Part shown: positions 10,845-21,898 of the stretch, piece by piece
Position numbering within the stretch: position 1 is the stretch's first letter
Layout: each line of letters opens with the position of its first letter
From: Eledone cirrhosa
Taxonomy: Eukaryota; Mollusca; Cephalopoda; Octopoda; Eledonidae
Length of the DNA: 64,000 bases
Direction of reading: 5' to 3'
NCBI GenBank assembly: GCA_964016885.1
Contig: OZ024743.1
Span: forward strand, 170,628,833 to 170,692,832
Program-made: the position numbers and the translations under genes
Notes under the pieces: generated by a model
What the model was told of the DNA's origin: nothing
Databases searched by the model: none
Seen by the model: the letters and a program-made list of their open reading frames with translations, nothing else

Positions 10845-12075
10845 CAGCCAATAATAATAATTATAATGGTTTCTTTATTGGCCACAAGGGCTAACATGAA
10901 GAAAAACATTACAGACGGCACAGAAAGGTTCAGGACGATACAAAGTGGGTTTTGAAATATCAAAAAAATTCAAACAACAAAAAATTCCCCAATAGGGGAA
11001 AACTTCCAAGGGTCACTCGTGGCAAAAACCACACAAAAAACCACGGTCACCCTGACCACCAGGGCAAGCTCCCTCTCTCAATTTTCCCACTCTTCAGTCT
11101 ACAGGCGCATACCCAGTGTTCACTCAGACCAGACTCGCCACTTTCACCCACCTTTCAACAAACTTACTAGAAGACAGCACTTGCCTCTCCATCCTGATTT
11201 TCCTCTTCAAATGAAACTTGAAAAAGTTAATCAGGGATTGGCCGAAGAGGAAAGTGTCCGTCTTCAACCCTTTCAACCTTGTCCACCACACAATCTATTT
11301 CACCATGGCCACCAGGCAGATGAAAACTGCCTGCCCTTCCTCCTCTTTAAAGGAGGATGGCGGGGCTATCTGCACAATGGACTCAGTCGATAACCGGATC
11401 CGTCCTACACGCGACAGCAGCAGTTTGGCATAGCTCCACAAGTGAGCAATCCTCGGGCACTGAACGAATGCGTGCAGCACGGTTCCGTCGCCCTGCGCGC
11501 ATCTCGAACAGGCTCGGTTGACAGCACCTCCGTGCCTGTAGAGCTTATCCCGAACCGGCAACGCTCCCCGGTAGCACTGCCAGGCCAGGGATTTCTGGAA
11601 GTTGTCCATAGGTCTCCGGTCTGAAAGTTCTCTTGAAGAGAGCAAACAGCTCATCGTCTTCGACGTCCAGGGTCTCCCCGAGAACGACGTCGCTCTTTCC
11701 CTTCACTAGCTCTCTATAGAACGCCGAGGTGGATGTTCCACCGATAATAATAATTATAATAATCAAAATCAGGAAACTTTTTACCTCTAATAGAATACAT
11801 CATCCAAAAGGAATATCAAATTTGTGACATGTGTAGTAGATCTAGAGAGGCTCCATGGGCAAGGACCCGGTTACTGGAAGCTAAATGTCTCATTCCCAAT
11901 GCGCAAAGCCTACAGAGACCGGATTAGTGAATTAGTTAAGCGGGTGTTGACAGGGGTAATCGACAACAACAAGTGGTAGTATGCCCTAAAAGTGGCAAGT
12001 AAAAAGTAGAATGAATAAGATTTAGCAATAGAGAAAAACTAGAGTAGAGCGGGAACTAGTGAAAAACCCAGAAGA
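10845..12075 (-). mobile_element. Tx1-like LINE 3' end with inverted 5' segment
   Basis: On the minus strand 11748 to 10845 is a continuous C-terminus: TSTSAFYRELVKGKSDVVLG, SLAWQCYRGALPVRDKLY, a zinc region ACSRCAQGDGTVLHAFVQC, VAMVKEIVWW, and the 3' UTR to GTGGCCAATAAAG plus an ATT tail. To the right, 11813-12075 carries the endonuclease-RT linker (GYWKLNVSFPMRKAYRDRI-type) in the opposite, plus orientation. A 5' part inverted against a 3' part is the signature of twin priming. Confidence 0.8.
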
Positions 12076-12083
12076 GGCAATTA

Positions 12084-13250
12084 ACAAATGGAAAAGGATC
12101 ATCCTTTTCCATTTTTTAGAGGGTTTTAAACCCCAGTCAGGCTAAAATATGGTGAACACTTCTATTTCTACATTATCAACCCATAGTGCGTTAATAACTT
12201 CAGGGAAAAACAAAAAAGGAAAACGGAAGTAGTAAGGGAGCAGAGAAAGAGAGGGAGAATACGTGAAAGGGAGAGAAAGAAAGGAGGAAGGAAAAGAGTT
12301 AATCGAAATGGTAGTACTGAAGCCCAAGACCAGGACAACAACAACAAGCTCCCTTACTACTTCCGTTTTCCTTCGTCTCTCCCTCTTTACACCTGTGTTC
12401 ACTAAGATCAGACGTGTTTCTCTCCGCTCTCTCTCATGCTGTTAATAAGGTCTCAGGGCTAACACCCAGCCACCTTTTTAACTTCTTCCTCTCTTCCCTT
12501 GGTTACTGCTATATACATGTACTACTGTCTCGTGTTTCCCCCTCTCTATCAGTATGTTTTCCTTTTTTCTTCCGTTTATTCTCTTTCTCTTCGCTATCGT
12601 CTCTTTTTTGTCTTTTCCTTCACTAATAATTGCCTGAAGTTATTAGCACTGTGGATAGATGTATTGTCTTTAATGCGTTGAAACAACCGAGATCCAACTG
12701 AAGAGGGGAATTGTCTTATGTTTGTGTTTCCCTTACATTTCTAAACACTCTTTATTAGTAACCACACAACACCTTGTCCCTTTTAATTCTCATATATATA
12801 TATAAACACATATACACGCATGTATATAAATATGTATGTATGTGTGTGCATTTAATATCTCTCATATTTTATATTCTTTATCATATGAATGTAATGGTTA
12901 TGAGTAGGGTATTGTACTGTAGTACTGTATAGATGTCACTTTAAACACCATAAAGTGTTTCGTGTGGAAAAGGGGGAAGTGACTGGCCTTGTTAAGTAGA
13001 TCATCTATGAGTAGAAAGTAGGGGTTGGAGGGTGTGAATGCAATAGGTACATATCTAGTGATGTAATTGATATAGAGAGTAAAATTGGTAGCTCATCATA
13101 TATGTGTGTGTTTGCCTGGATGTGTCTGTGCTCAGATATACAAAAGGGGTTGGTAGAAACTCTCATGATGTAAAACATGAGTACACAAGAAGCGTAGAGT
13201 GATTGTAGGCAGACTAAGAGAAAAGGTGGGAAACACACAGGGGCAGTTAA
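12084..13250. other. Unclassified intronic sequence with short inverted repeats
   Basis: A palindrome of about 30 bases (ATGGAAAAGGATCATCC) lies at 12086-12112. A perfect 25-base inverted repeat pairs 12216-12240 with 12349-12373. The rest is purine- or pyrimidine-rich sequence with a short AT/GT microsatellite at 12790-12850. No gene recognised. Confidence 0.55.
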
Positions 13251-13279
13251 TTATAAGAGCCCAATGAAGTAATATTCTT

Positions 13280-13850
13280 TCAATCATAGGAAGGCATTAT
13301 AGAAGTAGTTTGATAGGTTCTGTTACCTGGGTGACCTCATTAGCATTAGAGAAGGTTTCTCTAAAAGCATAGCAGCTACAATAAGAACAGGGTGGAATAC
13401 GTTCATGGAGTTGCTACCTCTGTAGTAACAAAACGTTTATCCCTAGAAACAAAAGGCCAGGAGTGAAACATGGGCAGCGAAAGCAGGAGATATGCAAAGG
13501 CTGGAGAAAAATAAAGCAAACATGCTTTAATGGATGTGTTATGTCAATGTGCATGAACGGTGAAACATGGATGAGCTGAGATAAGAACTTGGTAAAAGAG
13601 GAATCAGTGTAGTGTACAAGAGAGAAAACTACACTGGTATGGACATATGATACATATAATTATGATCGTTAGGTGAAAAAATGCTAAACGTTCACAGAGA
13701 AAGGGAGCTACAGTAGAGGAAGATTTGGACAGAGGTGGCAAGAGGAGATATCAAAATGCTGAACTTCACTGAGGAGATAATGGAGGGATGCTGTGCTGGA
13801 AAAGACTCATCCAACCCATGGAAAAATGGATATAAAATGCATAGTGATGA
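13280..13850 (+). mobile_element. RTE-like LINE, 3' end fragment (subfamily A)
   Basis: Plus-strand sequence matches the C-terminal domain of the copy at 15640-18823. It has a YLGD-like start, a METWAA(K/T) region, MLxWMCYVNVHER-type stretch, and GRYGQRWQEEISKC-like residues with many frame breaks. It ends with the shared tail (CATCCAACCCATGGAAAAAT, then GTGATGATGATG). Confidence 0.7.
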
Positions 13851-13869
13851 TGATGTATGTGTTTATGTT

Positions 13870-14028
13870 GACACTACTTGTTTATGTTCTGCAGCTTAAC
13901 AGTTCAACAGGTGATAATCAGTAGAATAAGAACCATACTTAAAAATTATTCAAAACTAGTGTCAAAGGTATATCCAATTATAGAATCCAACATGGAAAAG
14001 CAGGCATAAAAATAATTATGATGATGAT
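13870..14028 (+). repeat. Short repeat with GATGAT tail
   Basis: Ends in AATCCAACATGGAAAAGCAG, then ATGATGATGATG. The ending is related to, but not the same as, the SINE/RTE tail. No tRNA head. Confidence 0.45.
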
Positions 14029-14039
14029 GATGTGTGCCA

Positions 14040-14375
14040 GCAATCTTCATCTTTATTTACACCACCTTCCTAGCAGTTGGGTTTCATAAGCTAAAAACTC
14101 ACAGTTTGTTATGGGTGTCTGCCTAAAGACTTTCTTGGTGGTTCCAAACCAATTGTTATCGATGTTTCGCTCCAGATCAATCCTGATTTAGCAGACCTAT
14201 GGTCAAATGCATTCCTGCCAAGACCACCCTATATTTTAGTAATATCTAAGACAAAATGATCAAATGGGTCCTTTCTATTTTAAAGTAGGGTATGATTTGA
14301 GGGTGATTTGGCTATTATTTCTAGCAGGTTGAGCGACCTGTTATTGGTCATTGAGACTGGGCAAGGAATAAAGAA
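14040..14375 (+). repeat. Interspersed repeat shared with 53780-53915
   Basis: The core at 14285-14345 (TATGATTTGAGGGTGATTTG, ATTTCTAGCAGGTTGAGCGA) recurs on the minus strand at about 53830-53900. Its body suggests a SINE, but no tRNA head is clear. Confidence 0.55.
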
Positions 14376-14394
14376 TAAATTTTAAAATTTGTCT

Positions 14395-14825
14395 CATGCC
14401 CAAAGGCTTATCAGGCTCGAGCCTATCTCTGTTTCATAAAGTACACGACTCCACCCTTGACAAAACAGATTTCAATCCATCACAAGGTTAAGCTCCAACT
14501 GTTGCTGGTACTCATTTGTCAGATGATTGAACTGAAACAACAAGAAATGAAGTGCCTTACACATGGACACAACCAAGGCTTTCTTAAGGCATGGTCACAA
14601 TGGAGAGTTGACTGGGGTGGGGGTGGCACCAGGTGTAGGCGGCCCCATGCTGATCTGTGTATCTAGGGGCTCCAGTGCATTGCTTTGCACAGAGACCTTA
14701 TTGTACTGTAATATGGCTCTGGCTCTAGCTAGACACCACATTCCACCCAGTCTTGGAATCAAACCCAAGACTTTATGATCATGAGCTCAACACCTTAACT
14801 ACTAGGCTGCATATCTTCATGGGTG
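14395..14825 (-). repeat. tRNA-headed SINE, antisense
   Basis: On the minus strand, 14822 to 14745 resembles a tRNA promoter: A-box-like TAGTAGTTAAGGTGTTGAGC and B-box-like GGGTTTGATTCC. The body follows toward 14395. It is a SINE head rather than a working tRNA gene, since no cloverleaf closes. Confidence 0.65.
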
Positions 14826-14829
14826 GGGA

Positions 14830-15440
14830 ATATTAATATTATTTTTACCTGATGAGAAGGAAAGCATTCTGACTTTGGAGATATTTCACCAGAAAGAGAA
14901 CAGTTAAACATTAAACTTCAATGGTTACTGTAAAAGCCACATTTAGACTGTGCCAACTTGACTAAATAAAATACTGTACATAGTAACACTAGTATTTTAA
15001 TACTACTAATAATATTAATTACAAAATTTTATATATATATATACATATGTTCATATTTATATCTCCAAATTTGTGTTAAATTTGTATGTATAATGGCTTA
15101 TACAATTGTGAAAACTTCGTAAAGAGATTTGTATATGTATGTGACTTATAAACTGTGTTGAAAAATGTGTGTTAAAATATGTGACTTATAAACTGTGTTG
15201 AAAAATTTGTGTTAAAATTGTATGCATAAGCCATTATGGTTCTCACTTAAAACCCACCTGCCCCACCTCCACCACATTTGATATACATGCCTGATGCTGT
15301 ATACTAACCACTCCCTCGTGAATATATCATAGAACAGACAAGGGGCAGATGGAGGCTCCATAAGCTGTAATGTAGGCAACCCGCCTAGGAGAGCTACCGT
15401 TCCGAATAAATTGCTGTGGGGTAGAGAAGTCCTCTAAGTG
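14830..15440. repeat. AT-rich sequence with a 40-base tandem duplication
   Basis: Copies at 15141-15178 and 15181-15218 share GTGACTTATAAACTGTGTTG. A related inverted pair (ATAATGGCTTATACAATT near 15090, and its partner near 15220) flanks them. Nothing gene-like. Confidence 0.6.
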
Positions 15441-15620
15441 CAGTAAGACAACTTCTCTAGTGCTGGTGACTCGAATAAAAGCACCCAGTCCATGCTGTAA
15501 AAAATGGAGGAATAGAGAGAGTCCAGTAAGACATCCTTTCTAGTGCTGGTGGCATGAATAAAAGCACCCAGTCCATGCTGTAAAGTGGTGCGGGTGTTAG
15601 GAAGGGCATCCAATCAGTAT
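15441..15620 (+). repeat. SINE fragment without tail
   Basis: Two related sub-units contain AAAAGCACCCAGTCCATGCT and the second ends GTGTTAGGAAGGGCATCCA, a segment of the SINE/RTE 3' region. It stops before the GATGAT tail at the start of an RTE-like element. Confidence 0.65.
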
Positions 15621-15639
15621 ATATACTACTGCCAAAAAC

Positions 15640-18600
15640 TATGAGCACAACAAATGAGAATTGGAACAACTGCGTCAACAGCAATAACACTAACCATGTT
15701 AGGGCTGTGCACGGTAGTGGGATGGCTGGTGAGGCCATGTGCAAGAACCCCCCAACCGTCATCAAGCAATCGCTCTACAGGAAAAAGAACAAGAATATGA
15801 AGACGTCGCATCTCAGTTGCAACACTTAATGTTGGCACTCTCACAGGTAGATCTAGTGAAATAGTGGAGATGCTGGAGAGAAGGCATGTGGATGTGTGCT
15901 GCATGCAAGAGGTGAGATGGAGAGGTGCCACTGCGAGACTAATCACAGGCAAACATCTTAGTTATAAGCTTTTCTGGGTGGGTTAGGTGGAGTAGGCATT
16001 TTTCCTGGCTGAGAGATGGATCGATAAGACAATAGAGGTAGTTCGAGTTAGTAATAAAATAATTAAGCTTAGATTAGTTGTAGGCAAGAGACTACTGACA
16101 ATCATCTCTACCTATGTTCCCCAGGCAGAAGAGAAAAACTACTTTTACGAGCAACTTTTACAAACAGCCGCAATGACAGAGGACGGAGACATTGTTATGC
16201 TAGCAGGGGACTTCAATGGTCATGTTGGACAGCTCCAGGATGGTTAAATGGGGGTACATGGTGGGCACGGTTACAGCTCAAGAAATGAAAAAGGAGTGAG
16301 ACTTCTTGAATTTTGTGATGCAAGTGCACTAACCATTTGCAACACTAACTTCCAGAAACCTGCCAACCACCTAATAACCTACAAATCTGGCGAGCACATA
16401 AGCCAGATTGACTTCTTACTAGTTGGGCAGTGGGACAGACAGATGGTGTCAAATACCAAGGCAGGTATATACCGGGGAAGAATGTACCCCACAGCATAGG
16501 TTAGTCATTAGTGATATCTCAGTAAGCAAGAGACGGAATGAGACACACAGGAAAGTGTGGAGAATTTGTATTTTAGTGAAAGCTCTTTTAGCTTCCAGAC
16601 CTTTCACTAAAATACAAATTTAGAAAAGCCCTTCAAGATGTGTACGACGAAAAAGAAGACGATTTAGAGTCGTATGACATAGATGATAACCAGAATTTCT
16701 TATGTTGGCTACTGAAGAAGCTTGTGGCTGGAGCAGAGCTCCAACAGACAGAGAGTGACCTGGTGGTGGAACAATAAGGTAGATAGGGCCATTAGAGACA
16801 AAAGACTAGCATGGAATGCTTGAGAAAATGGTGGGAGTAGAGAAGGATATACAGCCGCTAAGAGAGAAGCTAGATGTCAGGTGTACTTAGCATGCAAGGA
16901 GGCTGACAGTAGGAGGTTTGCCAATGTTCTGCAAGGGGAAGATCAGAGACGTGCGGTGTTCCGCATTGCAAGGCAGTGTGTCAGTGCAAATCAGGATGTT
17001 GTTGGAGATAAGTGTGTCCGTAATGATGCCAGTGTACTTAGTGTCATGAATAATCAGAAAAAGGAGACCTGGAAATGTCATTATGAGAGACTGACGAATG
17101 TGGGGAACGAATGGGAGAGAGAGAAATTACCCCCAGTAGATCCGACAGAGGGACCGGCTATTGAGATTTACGAATATAGGGTCCAAGAGGCGATTAAGGA
17201 AATGAAAAATGGTAAGGCCGCTGGACCGCCGGGGATAGTTGCTGAGATGCTGAAGGCATCAGGGTTGCACGCATCATCAATCAGGCTATATATGGCGGTG
17301 TCATACCCAAAGACTGGTGCAGCAGTATTCACATAAATTGCTACAAAGGTAAAGGGGATGCTCTGGAGAGGAGAAATTATAGGGGCATAAAACTGAAAGT
17401 GGCAGAAAGGATATTAGCGCAACTAATTAGAGAAAGCGTCAAACTAGATGAGATGCAGTTTGGTTTTGTGCCTGGGTAAAGTACAACAGATGCCCTCTTC
17501 TTAGTGAGACAACTACAAGAGAGGTTCTTAGAGAAGAATAAGCAACTATATTTAGCTTTTGTTGACCTAGAGAAGGCCTTTGATAGGGTACCCCGATCTG
17601 TCATCTGGTGGTCCCTTAGGAAACTAGGTGTTGAGGAATGGCTTGTGAGGACAGTGCAAGCTTTGTACAGAGGTGCTGTCAGTAAAGTGAGGGTAGGAAT
17701 GGAGTTTAGTGAGGAATTCCAGATACAAGTCGGAGTACATCAGGGTTTGGTCCTCAGCCCGCTCTTGTTCATTATAGTCCTCCAAGCCAAAACAGAGGAG
17801 TTTAAGACTGGCTGTCCATAGGAACTTCTGTATGCTGACGACCTGGTTCTTATAGCAGAATCAGTAGAGGAGCTAGAGAATAAATTCTGGCTATGGAAAC
17901 AGCAGTTGGAATTATGAGGACTGAGAGTGAACCTAGCTAAGACAAAAGTGTTGATAAGTAGAAAAGAGGACAAAACTCTTATTCCGTCAGGGAAATGGCC
18001 ATGTTCGATATGCAGAAAAGGAACTGGCATAAATTCTATAGAATGTACACAATTCAGATCTTAGGTACACAACAGATGTAGTGGGATAGCAGGCAAACTA
18101 ACAGGTAGGGAGAAATACGTATGCAGTAGATGTACAGGGAAATTTGACAGTAGAAGTCGCATTGATAGACACATTTTTCAAATGCAGGTGGGTGCTATAG
18201 AAGTGGTTGATAGCTTCTGGTACCAAGGTGATCAGATTAGCATGGGAGGGGGGTATTCTGAGGCCATAGTATCTAGAATAAGGATGGGCTGGAAGAAGTT
18301 TAGGGAGCTGCTCCCTCTGCTGACGAAGAAGGGTTTCTCCCTGCGTATGAAAGGCCGGTTATATGATGCCTGTGAGGTGCGTGATGCTGCATGGTAGTGA
18401 GACTTGGGCAGCAACTGCAGAGGATATGTGACGGCTGGAGAGAAATGAGGCAAGCATGCTCCGTTGGATGTGCAATGTCAATGTGTGTGAACAACCGAGC
18501 ATGGATGTGTTGAGAGAGAAACTGGGTCTGAGAGGGATAGAATGTAGTGTGTGGGAGAGGAGACTGTGATGGTATGGACATATGATGCGCATGGAGGATG

Positions 18601-18823
18601 ACCGATGAGTGAAGAAGTGCCAAGAAATCCTAGTTGAAGGAAGACGTAGTAGAGGAAGACCACAAAAAACATGGGCGGAGATGGTGAGAGCAGACCTGAG
18701 ATCGCTGAAGCTCACGGTGGAGATGACGAAGGACCGTGACAAGTGGAGAGATGCTGTGCTGAATAGGACCCATCCCACCCTTGCAAGCAGGGAAAAGCGG
18801 ACGTAAAATGATGATGATGATGA
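15640..18823 (+). mobile_element. RTE-like LINE, near full-length but inactive
   Basis: Order of parts: endonuclease ([20 protein letters not shown] at 15820, AGDFNGHVG at 16204, YKSGEHISQIDFLLV), a linker ([20 protein letters not shown] at 17200), and RT with [20 protein letters not shown] at 17560, VGVHQGLVLSPLLF and an intact YADDLVLIAE at 17831. A zinc motif CSICRKGTG follows near 18005. The C-terminus ends before the tail CCCACCCTTGCAAGCAGGGA plus GATGATGATGATGA. Several stops and frameshifts (for example TAG before the YADD block) make it dead. Endonuclease and RT resemble the BovB/RTE-type 'craniofacial development protein 2-like' proteins; the clade call is from memory of that family. 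Confidence 0.82.
16563..16620. repeat. Perfect 20-base inverted repeat inside the RTE-like copy
   Basis: AATTTGTATTTTAGTGAAAG at 16563-16582 is repeated inverted at 16601-16620 with an 18-base centre. The related copy at 37440-37500 lacks it. It looks like a local template-switch event. Confidence 0.85.
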
Positions 18824-19190
18824 GATATATATATATATATATACTCCCGCACATAAATAATGCATATATGTACAAACATACATATATGTGTGTGTATGTT
18901 TGTATACACACATGGGTGTGTGTATTTGTGTGTATATACATATATCGATACTTATCTCTACATACATGTGTAATATATATAATCAGTTTTGCACCAGTGA
19001 TTAAGATAAATCCTACCTGTTTTAAACAAATTTCCTGTTGCACCTTAACACACATCTTCTCAAGTGGAGCATTCATGACATCAATATCCTATTCTCCCAT
19101 CCCAGTCACTAGTAGTGGTCCTCGTGAGGAGCTGGGTTTCGTTTGGTTATTTTTATTTTCTAATTTATGGTCTTTCATTGGTACAGATAA
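18824..19190. repeat. TA/TG microsatellite and unclassified sequence
   Basis: TA repeats at 18824-18842 and TATG/TGTA-rich stretches to about 18975 follow the RTE tail. 18976-19190 is unclassified and has no supported gene. Confidence 0.6.
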
Positions 19191-19194
19191 TATA

Positions 19195-20440
19195 ATATAA
19201 TGAAATTATTGTGTAAATTATTGTGTAAATTATTGTGTAAATTATTGTGCTCAGGTGCACTACAACTCGTCAATATAGTACATAGAATAATACACAAATG
19301 TCAGGGAAGTACATGTGTGTATGTGTTAGCTGTAGTGTTGGCGGATCTCGGGAAGCATGGAGGCCTTAAAGGATGCAGTGTCTCGACAGCTAACAACTGA
19401 TGCAGGTAGTTTGTTCCATGCTTCAGCAACTCTGAGCGTGAAAAAATGTTTCCGAAAGTCATGGGAACTGTGCTGTTTTCTTACTTTGTGGGCATGTCCA
19501 CGTGTGTTAGACACATGGAAATCGAAAAGGTACTCAGGGTTGTTGTTGGCAACATGGTTAACAATTTTATGGGTGTTTACCAAGTCAGTTGCCAGGCGTC
19601 GGAGCTTCAATGAATCCATGCCCAGGGAAGCAAGGCGCTCAGAGTATGGTAGATGCCTGATGGAGGGTATTCGCTTGGTTGCACGTCTCTGAACAGTTTC
19701 CAGGTGGTCAATGTCCTGAGCAAGATAGGGGTTCCAGACTGGTGATGCAAATTCTAAGTGTGGTCGCACCATAGCTGTATACAGCCTTAAATATATATCT
19801 GGAGAGCAAGGTCTTGCTGAGTGATGCTAAGGCACCCTCGGCCCTCTTGACAATTTTAGAGACGTGCCTCGTCCAACGCAAATCGCTGCTGACTGTAATG
19901 CCCAGGTCATGTTCACAGGAAGACTTCTTGATATTAGTGCTGTGGAGGGAGTATGTGGACGCTGGGTTTTTACTCCCAAAATGCATGGTGGTGCACTTGT
20001 CCACAGCTAGCTTGAGTTGCCAGTCTGAGATACATTGTTGCATTGTGTCCAGGTCAGACTGCAAGCAAGATCTATAGTGTTCAGGATCTGTCCTTTTTAT
20101 CTCAAGGTACAGCTTGATGTTGTCTGCGTACTTTAGTACTGTGGCAATCCTTAAGTTAGCATCTATGTCATTAATATATGCCACAAACAAAAGTGAGGCC
20201 TCTGCTTTGAGTGAACATACTTCCAGAACACCTTACTGTCAGGGCTGGTTGCTATGCGCTGCTCAAATTGAAGCACTGCCTTTTTTGTCACCTGTTTGAG
20301 GTGGTTGGACGATCTATTTCGCCTCTTCCTATTAATGTCTGATTTGTGAAGTTTGTACTCACGTTCAGCATTGCGCCGTTCTTTTCTGGCAAGACGGACT
20401 GCTGCAGTCTCCCAAATTGCACTATAGTCATATATACTGA
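19195..20440 (-). mobile_element. CR1/Jockey-like LINE with internal deletion
   Basis: Minus-strand order: linker LARKERRNAEREYKLHKSDI (20400-20300) and VTKKAVLQFEQRIATSPDS. A jump at about 20215 leads into the RT palm (FVAYINDIDANLRIATVLKY with ADN for ADD), [20 protein letters not shown], and an open 148-codon C-terminus from [17 protein letters not shown] to LPEIRQHYS. The 3' end at 19200-19245 is about 3.5 copies of a 13-base unit (ATTATTGTGTAAA), typical of CR1-type short tail repeats. A second, nearly identical copy lies at 29455-30170 in the other orientation. Confidence 0.8.
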
Positions 20441-21476
20441 CCTGTATCTATGGTTGAAAGTAAATCACCAATTTATCTACAGGAGACCATCTGTTATTAC
20501 ACCTATTTTTAATAGTGACTCAAACAGAGAGATTTCTTCTGACAAACAGAGCACTATTTAAAACGCTGGGAGTTAGCTTTGATCTAGCACATAACAAGCA
20601 ATTTGGTTTCTATGTTTTTATTTTTATTGTTTAATCAGAAATGGCCCTTTTCAGGGGACTCTATGAACAATGTATAGAAGGTCTCTTCACACTAGAAAGC
20701 CAATGCAAATGTTTGCAACAAAGTGGAATCCACTAAAGGCACACATACAGATACTGGTATTTAAGTGGATGCCAGGTTAAGTCTACCATACAAGTAGAGT
20801 GTAGAGAGCAAATACTGCAAAACATTTTGTCTTACATTCTAACAACTCTTCTAATCACACAAATCAATATATCTTGGAACTCCTGAGTAAAAATAGGGTA
20901 TCTCCTTAGTAGACAACTGTATGATAACAGACATAATTCACTTGCTTTTAGGGCACATAAACCCTACCTACATACCATCAATTTAGGCAAATATATTCAT
21001 TCTGGTGATAATCTAATACAAATTACTATTTTTGATTAGTCTTTTGTCAACTGGGTGTAACTTGTGCTCTGTCTATCAAAAGAAATCTGTATGTCATTGT
21101 TAAAAAAAGTTGTCATATCAATTAGCTTCCTCTCGATAATTATAGGATTTGTGTGGCATTGCTCCATTACCATGTCTTTCAAAGTTAATAATACCTAAAG
21201 TTGTTCTTCAAAAGAATACTGTGGCTATTGGGTAATTGAGTAATAATACCTAAAGTTGCTCTTCAAAAGAATACTGTGGCTATTGGGATTTACACCTTAA
21301 TCCACCTTTAAACCACAAACAGCACAAAGATTGAATCATTCAGGATTTTCAACCATAGTCTCTTACTTGAAGTTGTGGTAGGCAGTAGAAAATCCAGTAA
21401 ATATCATATTTACTGTGCAAACCATACATAACAAAATAATAAAATATTTATTTTTTTGTCTTTGTTCTAAATTCAG
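20441..21476. repeat. Upstream intron with antisense SINE remnant and a duplication
   Basis: 20690-20890 resembles the antisense SINE remnant at 58850-59130 (CAATGCAAATGTTTGCAACA, AAGTCTACCATACAAGTAGA). A tandem duplication with 55-base period lies at 21186-21286 (GTTCTTCAAAAGAATACTGT). No exon is recognised upstream of the acceptor at 21476. Confidence 0.55.
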
Positions 21477-21898
21477 CTTAAAGAATCGCAACAGAATTCG
21501 CTGGTATAGCTTCAAAAAAAGCCACCGACCAAGTTTTAGCAACAAGTCCACACAGATATGTACATTGTCTGTCAGACAAATCCAGAAACTCCAAAGTGTG
21601 TGCATGCTGACAATAACAACACTTATGGAGAAATTCTCGCCGGCTAGTCGGTCAGGATGGAACTGGACAGTGTCACGGTTCATCAAAAAGGTCAAAGAAC
21701 CTGATTATAAGGACAAGAAAGTTTTTGGTGTGCCTCTAATGGAAACATTGCGCAGGTCTGGCCAGCCAGTTCCCCAGTGTATTTTATATGCCATGAAATA
21801 TCTCAGGAGCACAGCAAAAGATGCTGATGGAATTTTCCGAAGATCTGGTGTTAAATCAAGAATACAGAACATCCGAGAACAAATTGAACTTAATACTG
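21477..21898 (+). CDS. DLC1/STARD13: DLC1-like exon 1 of window: pre-GAP segment and start of RhoGAP
   Basis: The exon begins after a pyrimidine-rich acceptor ending TTCTAAATTCAG and ends at ACTG|GTCAGT, so it carries one base in from the previous exon and one base out. It encodes about 140 residues. The pre-GAP part holds the family signature [13 protein letters not shown], and the GAP start holds [12 protein letters not shown], the family's usual entry to the domain. The catalytic arginine finger is codon CGA at 21838-21840 in [10 protein letters not shown]. An ATG at 21415 lies upstream of the acceptor and is not considered a start. Residue-level agreement with vertebrate DLC1 is recalled, not computed. 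Confidence 0.93.

Noticed and set aside
12400..13250. Penelope-like terminal sequence near 12630-12740
   Set aside because: Some phrases (TTTAATGCGTTGAAACAACC) seemed familiar, but no coding block of such an element is nearby and I could not support it.
21415..21476. Translation start at ATG 21415 for the RhoGAP frame
   Set aside because: It lies in the polypyrimidine and acceptor region; homology begins at the acceptor and the family has long N-terminal parts encoded upstream.
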